From: Clostridia bacterium
GTDB lineage: Bacteria; Bacillota_A; Clostridia; Oscillospirales; CAG-272
Assembly: GCA_017462445.1 (NCBI GenBank)
Contig: JAFTRB010000005.1
Coordinates: forward strand, 1-5,061
DNA length: 5,061 nt
Direction: 5' to 3'
This document shows positions 1-4,194 of the stretch, one piece after another. How positions within the stretch are numbered: position 1 is the first letter of the stretch; every line of letters begins with the position of its first letter. Both the position numbers and the translations under genes were made by a program. The notes under the pieces were generated by a model. That model saw nothing but the letters and a program-made list of their open reading frames with translations, ran no database searches and was not told where the DNA came from.

Positions 1-381
1 ATTCAGGCACAGGAGGAAAGAGACCACGCAATGCTCTTCTATCAGTACCTGCAGAACGAGAGCCAGACAGTTACACTCGATGCAATTGCAAAGCCCGACA
101 AGGTTTTCACCTGCGATATGGACGTTCTTAAGGCGGGCCTTGAGCACGAGCAGTATGTAACCTCGCTCATAAACGACATTTACGCCGCTGCCTACGAGGT
201 TAAGGACTTCCGCACAATGCAGTTCCTTGACTGGTTTGTTAAGGAGCAGGGCGAGGAGGAGACCAACGCCAATGACCTCATCACCAAGATGGAGCTGTTT
301 GGCTCGGATCCCAAGAGCCTCTATATGCTGAACCAGGAGCTTCAGGCAAGAGTTTATTCCGCTCCCTCCCTGGTGCTGTAA
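1..381 (+). CDS. ftnA: Non-haem ferritin, 3' part (5' end outside window)
   Basis: This is an iron-storage protein that oxidises Fe(II) at a di-iron ferroxidase centre and stores the mineral inside a 24-subunit cytoplasmic shell. The reading frame is open from base 1, so the ATG at 31 is internal. It codes for 126 visible residues, about three quarters of a usual 165-175-residue bacterial ferritin. Family landmarks are clear. The E-x-x-H ligand pair is in EERDHA (visible residues 5-10). The helix C glutamate is in LEHEQ (47-51). The helix D ligand cluster WFVKEQGEEE (78-87) closely matches the E126/Q127/E129/E130 region of E. coli FtnA. The C-terminal helix is in LYMLNQELQAR. All metal ligands in the visible part are present, so it appears functional. 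It stops at TAA 379-381 and is followed by a terminator, so it ends its transcription unit. The family call is secure; the symbol is by analogy. Confidence 0.93.
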   Translation: MQAQEERDHAMLFYQYLQNESQTVTLDAIAKPDKVFTCDMDVLKAGLEHEQYVTSLINDIYAAAYEVKDFRTMQFLDWFVKEQGEEETNANDLITKMELFGSDPKSLYMLNQELQARVYSAPSLVL

Positions 382-385
382 GGGC

Positions 386-413
386 AAATATTTGACACGG
401 GGTGGGTCAAATA
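386..413 (+). repeat. Intergenic motif copy 1, forming a hairpin after the ferritin gene
   Basis: Five bases after the ferritin stop codon lies AAATATTTGAC followed directly by ACGGGGTGGG (386-406). It recurs with one mismatch at 2750-2770. In this copy TATTTGAC (389-396) and GTCAAATA (406-413) form a perfect 8-bp inverted repeat around a 9-base G-rich loop. There is no U-tract after it, so it is not itself an intrinsic terminator. It would lie in the ferritin 3' untranslated region, upstream of the real terminator. A role as a 3' UTR stability element, protein site or repeat remnant is possible; none is shown. Confidence 0.6.
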
Positions 414-471
414 ACCGAAGCCTTGGTATAAGATTTCAATATACACTATCCCATCAAGTTAAAAATTGTTC

Positions 472-511
472 AGCAGGCTCGAATGCCTATGTGTATTCGA
501 GCCTGCTTTTT
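472..511 (+). terminator. Rho-independent terminator of the ferritin gene
   Basis: AGCAGGCTCGAAT (472-484) and ATTCGAGCCTGCT (495-507) make a perfect 13-bp stem with a 10-base loop. TTTT follows directly, and after GCTA comes another run of T. This is a strong intrinsic terminator on the + strand. It lies 91 bases after the ferritin stop codon, leaving an unusually long 3' UTR that contains the 386-413 element. Confidence 0.93.
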
Positions 512-549
512 GCTATTTTTGTTAAAAAGAAAAATAAAAAATGCGATAA

Positions 550-596
550 AAATGCAAAAAGAATTATTAATAGTGCAAAGGGCTCTTTTTGCATTT
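550..596. promoter_or_regulatory. 13-bp perfect inverted repeat upstream of the sigma-factor promoter
   Basis: AAATGCAAAAAGA (550-562) and TCTTTTTGCATTT (584-596) are exact reverse complements separated by 21 bases. The outer bases TGCG (542-545) and CGCA (598-601) also match. On the + strand no T-tract follows, and no minus-strand gene ends here, so termination is unlikely. The right arm ends 14 bases before the putative -35 at 611, a position suited to an operator or an upstream activator site for the sigma/anti-sigma operon. The function is inferred; the symmetry is seen directly. Confidence 0.5.
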
Positions 597-610
597 GCGC
601 AGTATCGGGC

Positions 611-641
611 TTTACAATAATTAAGCTTAATGAATTATAAT
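611..641 (+). promoter_or_regulatory. Putative housekeeping-type promoter of the sigma/anti-sigma operon
   Basis: TTTACA (611-616, five of six bases of the -35 consensus) is followed after 19 bases by a perfect TATAAT (636-641). The 19-bp spacer is longer than the ideal 17, which suggests a weak or regulated promoter. Transcription would begin near 648, giving a leader of about 30 bases before the GTG start. A second, sigma-specific autoregulatory promoter could coexist but I cannot recognise one. Confidence 0.55.
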
Positions 642-663
642 TGGATTGATCACGATTGGAATT

Positions 664-672
664 GGGGGTGAT
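664..672 (+). promoter_or_regulatory. Ribosome binding site that sets the GTG start of the sigma gene
   Basis: GGGGGTGAT matches the extended Shine-Dalgarno GGAGGTGAT at eight of nine positions. Its GGGGG core ends 8 bases before GTG at 677, ideal spacing. The upstream TTG at 656 lies before this site, and the ATG at 683 is 14 bases from the core, so GTG 677 is the best start. Confidence 0.7.
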
Positions 673-676
673 ACCG

Positions 677-1252
677 GTGCTTATGCTCTGTGCCATCTCG
701 CAGGAGAAGGCGGAAGAGAAGAATAGAGAGGCTGAGCGGGCAATATTGCGAATGTCCTCGGGCGAGCTTGAGGCAATGGGCGAGCTTTATGAATTGATTA
801 AGGCGGATGCCTTCGCCTTTGCCCTGTCAAGGACCTCAAGTATCGAGGATGCAGAGGATATTACCCACGAAACCTTTGTTCAAATATGGAAATGTGCCAA
901 GCAATACAAGCCTATGGGAAAGCCGTTGTCCTGGGTTTTTGCCATAGAAATGAATATGATTCGCCGACAGTATAACCTGAGAAAAAGAGTGATTCCGCTT
1001 GAGGAATACGAAAGCATTGCGGATGAGGATGAGTTAGCACACAGAGTAATAGAAAATGAGTTTTTGAGACAGCTGATGTGCAGCTTGGATGAGGAGGAGA
1101 GAACGATTATCAGCCTGCACGCCGTGTCGGGGCTAAAGCACCGCGAGATAGCGGAGCTGATGAAAAAGCCGCTGTCTACTATATTATCTAAATACAACAG
1201 AGCAATAAAAAAGCTTCAGGAAAAAGCACAGAAAATGGAGGGATGCAAATGA
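677..1252 (+). CDS. ECF-type sigma-70 family RNA polymerase sigma factor
   Basis: An alternative sigma factor of 191 residues that would direct RNA polymerase to a stress or surface-response regulon. Region 2 spans roughly residues 33-102. It includes the region 2.2 core-binding motif DAEDITHETFVQIWK (58-72) and the -10-recognising stretch LSWVFAIEMNMIRRQYN (84-100). A short acidic linker (108-122) follows. Region 4 spans about 126-184, with the helix-turn-helix LKHREIAELMKKPLSTILSKYNRA (153-176 region) that reads the -35 element. Two-domain architecture and length fit the extracytoplasmic-function class; there is no region 1.1 or 3. GTG at 677 is chosen because of the ribosome binding site at 664-672; a TTG at 656 or ATG at 683 is less likely. 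The stop overlaps the start of the next gene (ATGA, 1249-1252), the usual arrangement of a sigma factor with its anti-sigma factor. The exact ECF group cannot be assigned from sequence alone. Confidence 0.9.
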   Translation: MLMLCAISQEKAEEKNREAERAILRMSSGELEAMGELYELIKADAFAFALSRTSSIEDAEDITHETFVQIWKCAKQYKPMGKPLSWVFAIEMNMIRRQYNLRKRVIPLEEYESIADEDELAHRVIENEFLRQLMCSLDEEERTIISLHAVSGLKHREIAELMKKPLSTILSKYNRAIKKLQEKAQKMEGCK

Positions 1253-2550
1253 AAGAGCAAGAATTAAAGGATATAATATCCGACTCGTTTATCGCGCTGG
1301 CACCCAATGGGCTTGAACGCCTGTTGGAGGAATGCGCTGAAACCAAGCAATGCGAGGGCTGCGGTGATAAACTTCCCAAGCGGAGGAATATTTTCCTTAG
1401 CCTTTTTCGTGGTGCTATAGCAATTGCGGTATGTGTTGCGCTGTTTGCTTGTGGCATTATGATAGGGAGCTACAGCTTTACCGATGGAGTGTTAGGGGAT
1501 ACAGAAAGCGTTGTTTACCTTGATGTAAACCCAAGTGTAGAAATAAAGGTTGATGGGCAGAAGAGAGTAGTAGAGGTTATAGCCGGCAACAACGATGCAA
1601 TCGAAGTTCTGGAGGGGCTGCGGCTGGAGGGCGTGGAAATGAATACCGCTGTTACTGCTGTTGTGGGCGCTATGTACTTGAATGGATATTTCAGCGATAG
1701 CACAAACTCTGTTTTGGTGAGTGTTGATTCGTGCAGCGATGAGCAGGGCGAAATACTATTAACGAATATCACAGAGCAAATAAATAAGGTTCTTGGAAGT
1801 GCCGGAATAGAATGCTCGATAATTGCGCAAAGCCTGAGGGTGGATGATAATCTCCGAGAGAGGGCACAGGAGCAGGGCGTATCGGTAGGAAAGATGCATC
1901 TTGTGGATAGGATGATTGGAGGAATTGAACATCTTGAGCAGAAGGATGCGACCGAGCTTGCAGATATGTCTATCAAGGAGCTAAATCTGATTTATTCAAC
2001 ACGCCCCGAGAGAAATGATGGCAATGATCCCTTCGACAAGGATATAAGCTCCGGAACCGTAGCAGGCTTTATTGACGAGGATGAGGCGGTTGAATTAGCT
2101 ATTGAGGCGTTGGAGCTTGATTCAACACAGATAGAATGGGTACGGGTCCACGCAGGCCCCGAGGGCAAGGGCGAGAGCAGAAGGATGGTTTACGGCATCC
2201 TTGTAGGCTTAAAGAACAACGGTGGAATATATGAGGCCAAGGTCGATTGCATTGATGGCAAGGTGGAGGCTCTTGGATTAAAGCAAACGGGTGAGCCCAC
2301 AGACAACGAGCAGAAGGAAAATAACATTATTAAGCCAGACGATAACCCCGAGCCTACAGGCCAGCAGGGTGACAAAAACGGCAATTATTCCGAACAGGAT
2401 GGCGTAGAAATGCAGGGCAAGCCCGGCGATGGAACATCTCTGGGCGACGAGGATAGCGAGGACACCGAGCAGCTACCGCCAAAGGAGCCAATCGGGGAGC
2501 AGGATCGGGAGAAAAATGACAAGGCAAACGAGACAGAGAACCCGGATTAA
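1249..2550 (+). CDS. RsgI-like transmembrane anti-sigma factor with PepSY-like C-terminal domain
   Basis: A 433-residue single-pass membrane protein expected to hold the upstream sigma factor inactive and release it on an outside signal. Residues 1-45 form the cytoplasmic sigma-binding part; it has C-x2-C (35-38) but lacks the histidine of a classic zinc anti-sigma motif. One transmembrane helix lies at about 51-73. Outside it is an RsgI-type domain (about 86-222) starting with VYLDVNPSVEI. In studied RsgI proteins the Asn-Pro bond in this motif is self-cleaved; here it is N94-P95. Residues 269-345 resemble a PepSY domain (FIDEDEAVELAIEAL, then a beta-rich half ending in VDCIDGKVEALGL). The tail from about 346 is hydrophilic and acidic, rich in D, E, G, P and N. 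ATG 1249 is preferred over ATG 1243 because GGAGG (1237-1241) abuts 1243 but sits 7 bases from 1249. The 4-bp overlap with the sigma gene suggests translational coupling. The carbohydrate-binding modules common on cellulolytic RsgI proteins are absent. Confidence 0.85.
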   Translation: MKEQELKDIISDSFIALAPNGLERLLEECAETKQCEGCGDKLPKRRNIFLSLFRGAIAIAVCVALFACGIMIGSYSFTDGVLGDTESVVYLDVNPSVEIKVDGQKRVVEVIAGNNDAIEVLEGLRLEGVEMNTAVTAVVGAMYLNGYFSDSTNSVLVSVDSCSDEQGEILLTNITEQINKVLGSAGIECSIIAQSLRVDDNLRERAQEQGVSVGKMHLVDRMIGGIEHLEQKDATELADMSIKELNLIYSTRPERNDGNDPFDKDISSGTVAGFIDEDEAVELAIEALELDSTQIEWVRVHAGPEGKGESRRMVYGILVGLKNNGGIYEAKVDCIDGKVEALGLKQTGEPTDNEQKENNIIKPDDNPEPTGQQGDKNGNYSEQDGVEMQGKPGDGTSLGDEDSEDTEQLPPKEPIGEQDREKNDKANETENPD

Positions 2551-2749
2551 TAGAATAGGAAATTATTGATAGATGAAGTAGTAGGCTTTGAAAAAGAATG
2601 GATATGAAGGCCGATAATAATCTTAATTGATTTTACTGTTCAGGATATAATTGCCACCAGTGCTACAGACGAGGGAAATGGTAATTAAACAGATTCCTTT
2701 GCAAAGGGCTAAAGTGCGCTTGCATAGTTAGTCATTTCACAACAATAAT
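2551..2749. other. Gene-free spacer after the anti-sigma gene
   Basis: No convincing gene or terminator was found directly after the anti-sigma stop codon. The only ATG runs are very short (for example about 10 codons from 2599) and have no ribosome binding site. A perfect TATAAT occurs at 2646-2651, but the best -35 candidates are poor: TTGATT at 2627-2632 is only 13 bases away and TTAATT at 2623-2628 matches half the consensus. A transcript from here would run about 180 bases to the terminator at 2810-2840. Otherwise this stretch is the likely 3' UTR of the sigma operon. Confidence 0.45.
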
Positions 2750-2770
2750 AAATATTTAACACGGGGTGGG
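2750..2770 (+). repeat. Intergenic motif copy 2
   Basis: AAATATTTAAC followed by ACGGGGTGGG matches the element after the ferritin gene (386-406) at 20 of 21 positions. The flanks then diverge, although both copies have ACCG within about ten bases downstream. Unlike copy 1, the right side here (GGCATTAC) does not pair with TATTTAAC, so the conserved part is the primary sequence rather than the hairpin. Both copies lie after a gene and before an intrinsic terminator, on the same strand. Confidence 0.65.
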
Positions 2771-2809
2771 GCATTACCGCCAAAACTTATAAAAAATCAG
2801 TGACAGATA

Positions 2810-2840
2810 AGCCGAGCCGCATATGCGGCTCGGCTCTTTT
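2810..2840 (+). terminator. Rho-independent terminator ending the sigma/anti-sigma operon region
   Basis: Positions 2810-2835 are a perfect 26-bp palindrome: AGCCGAGCCGCAT and its exact complement, very GC-rich at the base of the stem. CTTTT (2836-2840) follows. It would fold as an 11-bp stem with an ATAT loop. The T-run is short but the stem is strong. It is 260 bases after the anti-sigma stop codon and is the first good terminator there. Confidence 0.82.
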
Positions 2841-2857
2841 GATGTGGGGCTGTGGTG

Positions 2858-2903
2858 GCGAAGAAAAGCCCTTTTTTGAGGCGAAGAAAAGCCCTTTTTT
2901 GAG
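2858..2903 (+). repeat. Perfect 23-bp tandem duplication with T6 tracts
   Basis: Two identical, directly adjacent 23-base units lie at 2858-2880 and 2881-2903. Each reads GCGAAGAAAAGCCC, then TTTTTT, then GAG. The first AGCCC-T6 (2867-2877) could pair with GGGCT at 2847-2851 to make a weak back-up terminator. The second copy has no new partner. The duplication ends 7 bases before the -35 box of the downstream regulator gene, so it may change the upstream A/T context of that promoter. Confidence 0.85.
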
Positions 2904-2910
2904 AAAGCTC

Positions 2911-2949
2911 TTGTAATTTTTCCTTCGATGGTGTATAATGGTGTATAAT
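2911..2949 (+). promoter_or_regulatory. Promoter of the LuxR-type regulator, with duplicated -10 box
   Basis: TTGTAA (2911-2916) is followed after exactly 17 bases by TATAAT (2934-2939), a good housekeeping-sigma promoter. The 10-base unit GGTGTATAAT occurs twice in a row (2930-2939 and 2940-2949), giving a second perfect TATAAT at 2944-2949 that has no matching -35 at normal distance. Transcription would start near 2946 from the first box, leaving a leader of about 45 bases. Confidence 0.72.
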
Positions 2950-2978
2950 AGTTAATAGCGAACGAGACACATTTTGCG

Positions 2979-2985
2979 AAGGAGG
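2979..2985 (+). promoter_or_regulatory. Ribosome binding site fixing the regulator start at 2993
   Basis: AAGGAGG is a near-perfect Shine-Dalgarno sequence. Only one base separates it from the ATG at 2987, while the in-frame ATG at 2993 is 7 bases away. The later ATG is therefore the likely start, shortening the protein by two residues. Confidence 0.8.
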
Positions 2986-2992
2986 TATGATT

Positions 2993-3940
2993 ATGTCTAT
3001 TGCATACGGTGGGATTTTTGCTTTTTCACTTGTTCTCTTACCACTCTATTTTATCTTCCTTAAAAAGAAGCATAATGAGCCGTGGCTTTTCATACTCTTT
3101 CTTTGCGTTTCTACTGTGAACCTTGGATATCTTCTTATTTCGATATCTCAAACGGTTGAGTTTGCCCTCTTCGCAAACAAGATCGCGTACCTCGGTCAGG
3201 TAATCATTCCTATCTGTATGTTAAGAATCATATCCGGGCTTTGCGGCTTCAGGCACAAGGCGTGGGTGTCGATTGTTTTATATGTCTCGGCCGGACTTAT
3301 GTTTGCCCTGGTCTGCACGACCGGATATCTTGATTGGTACTACAAGGACGCAAGCCTGGGAGAAAGCGACGGAGCCTCCTATCTTATAAAGGAATACGGC
3401 TTCCTCCATCCCACAATCCTCATATATGTTGTCGGCTACTTCCTGCTTCTTCTCGGCGTTATTCTCTTCTCGCTCTTCAAGAAGCGCGGCTCCTCGCAAA
3501 AGCTTGCTGCCCTGATGCTGGCGGTGGTGCTTGGCAATATCGGTATGTGGATAATTGAGAAGCTTATCTTCTGGAGCTTTGAGCTTCTGGCGGTGTCATA
3601 TGTTATGAGCGAGCTGGTGTTCTTCTTTGTCTACATTCTTCTTGATGACTACATACTTAAGAGCGATGTTCCAAGAGTTGGCGGGGCTCCTGTTATCGTG
3701 GTGGATTCGCTGGAGCGAGCCGAAAAGCTTCGGCTTATTCTTTCACATTTGCCAGAGGGCGTGTCCCTGTCCGCAAGGCAGATGGATGTGCTGGAGGGGA
3801 TCGTTGATGGCAAGAGCAGAAAGGAGATAGCCGCCGATCTGCATCTGTCCGAGAACACAGTAAAAATGCACACGGCATCCCTATACAGGCTTCTTGGCGT
3901 GTCAAATCGCGAGGAAATTCACGCGCTGATAAAGGTATAG
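2993..3940 (+). CDS. Seven-transmembrane LuxR-family one-component regulator
   Basis: A 315-residue membrane protein joining a seven-helix sensor to a LuxR/GerE DNA-binding domain. Hydrophobic segments lie at about residues 4-23, 30-50, 58-84, 90-110, 139-161, 168-190 and 197-219. This layout resembles the 7TM N-terminal region of some Gram-positive histidine kinases. The longest loop outside the hydrophobic segments (about 111-138) is polar and could be a ligand-contact loop. A linker with predicted helix (238-253) leads to the C-terminal helix-turn-helix at 259-315. There, LSARQMDVLEGIVDGKSRKEIA and the recognition helix SENTVKMHTASLYRLL are typical of the family. No kinase or receiver domain is present, so the protein probably senses and binds DNA itself while tethered to the membrane. 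It has its own promoter and terminator and is monocistronic. Its ligand and targets are unknown; self-regulation or control of the next gene are reasonable guesses. Confidence 0.88.
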   Translation: MSIAYGGIFAFSLVLLPLYFIFLKKKHNEPWLFILFLCVSTVNLGYLLISISQTVEFALFANKIAYLGQVIIPICMLRIISGLCGFRHKAWVSIVLYVSAGLMFALVCTTGYLDWYYKDASLGESDGASYLIKEYGFLHPTILIYVVGYFLLLLGVILFSLFKKRGSSQKLAALMLAVVLGNIGMWIIEKLIFWSFELLAVSYVMSELVFFFVYILLDDYILKSDVPRVGGAPVIVVDSLERAEKLRLILSHLPEGVSLSARQMDVLEGIVDGKSRKEIAADLHLSENTVKMHTASLYRLLGVSNREEIHALIKV

Positions 3941-3955
3941 TTTTATTTACATTTT

Positions 3956-3985
3956 AGACGACGGTATTTGCCGTCGTCTTTTTTT
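3956..3985 (+). terminator. Rho-independent terminator of the regulator gene
   Basis: AGACGACGG (3956-3964) and CCGTCGTCT (3971-3979) form a perfect 9-bp stem with loop TATTTG. Six Ts follow (3980-3985), and after one G comes another T-run. It begins 15 bases after the regulator stop codon. Confidence 0.94.
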
Positions 3986-4014
3986 GTTTTTTTAAACAAT
4001 ACGGGACTTTTGAA

Positions 4015-4047
4015 GGCTGTCTCACCGAATAAAAGGGGCAGACGGCT
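4015..4047. repeat. Imperfect hairpin between terminator and ACACCC array
   Basis: GGCTGTCT (4015-4022) can pair with AGACGGCT (4040-4047) as an 8-bp stem with two G-U pairs and a 17-base loop. No T-tract follows at once, so it is not a clear terminator. It may be a decayed terminator or of no function. Confidence 0.3.
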
Positions 4048-4076
4048 ATCTTTGCTCTTACCGCTTTGGGCTTGAT

Positions 4077-4137
4077 ACACCCGAATACACCCTAAAAACA
4101 CCCGTGTACACCCTAAATACACCCTTGTCGGGTGTAT
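4077..4137 (+). promoter_or_regulatory. Helically phased ACACCC array with terminal inverted copy
   Basis: Five direct copies of ACACCC start at 4077, 4087, 4098, 4108 and 4119. The steps are 10, 11, 10 and 11 bp, so all face the same side of the DNA helix. Larger 21-bp units (ACACCC, 4 bases, ACACCC, 5 bases) are visible. An inverted copy GGGTGT starts at 4130, again 11 bp on. The last direct copy and the inverted copy form ATACACCC-TTGTC-GGGTGTAT (4117-4137), a perfect 8-bp dyad. The inverted copy sits 17 bases before TATGAT (4153), exactly at the -35 position. The regular spacing points to cooperative binding of a regulator next to RNA polymerase; the protein is unknown. Confidence 0.7.
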
Positions 4138-4152
4138 GCGCGCGAAAATAAA

Positions 4153-4169
4153 TATGATAAAATTATAGT
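4153..4169 (+). promoter_or_regulatory. Candidate -10 boxes of the surface-protein gene
   Basis: Three overlapping or adjacent hexamers each match TATAAT at five of six positions: TATGAT (4153-4158), TAAAAT (4158-4163) and TATAGT (4164-4169). None has a recognisable -35; the bases 17 upstream are GGGTGT, TATGCG and CGCGAA. A promoter lacking a -35 but abutting an array of repeated sites is typical of activator-dependent transcription. Which -10 is used cannot be told from sequence. Confidence 0.5.
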
Positions 4170-4194
4170 AACAAAACAACAAAGGAGAACCAAA

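Noticed and set aside
386..420. T-box-like string GGGTGG followed by ACCG in both intergenic motif copies
   Set aside because: The T-box core needs TGGNACC nearly contiguous and lies upstream of an aminoacyl-tRNA synthetase or amino-acid gene. Here 7 to 9 bases intervene, no specifier stem is seen, and the sites lie after genes.
391..432. TTGACA at 391-396 as a -35 box with TATAAG at 427-432
   Set aside because: The spacer is 30 bases, far beyond the usable range, and no -10 lies at 16-19 bases.
392..640. 82-codon + strand reading frame after the ferritin gene
   Set aside because: It starts at a non-ATG codon without a ribosome binding site, runs through the strong terminator at 472-511 and the promoter region, and resembles no protein family.
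1336..1365. Zinc-binding anti-sigma motif (H-x3-C-x2-C) in the anti-sigma N-terminus
   Set aside because: C35-x2-C38 is present, but the required histidine four residues before is a glutamate, so the classic motif is incomplete.
880..1976. Several long minus-strand frames opposite the sigma and anti-sigma genes
   Set aside because: They are antisense shadows of well-supported genes, with no ribosome binding sites and biased, low-complexity Ser/Ile-rich translations.
574..2710. Shared 11-mer TGCAAAGGGCT at 574-584 and 2700-2710
   Set aside because: An 11-base match is expected by chance in a window of this size, and the flanks show no similarity.
3943..4182. 79-codon minus-strand frame with repeated RV-(Y/F)-LGC peptides
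   Set aside because: The peptide repeat is only the 21-bp DNA unit of the ACACCC array read backwards. The frame has a TTG start with no ribosome binding site and overlaps a terminator and a promoter.
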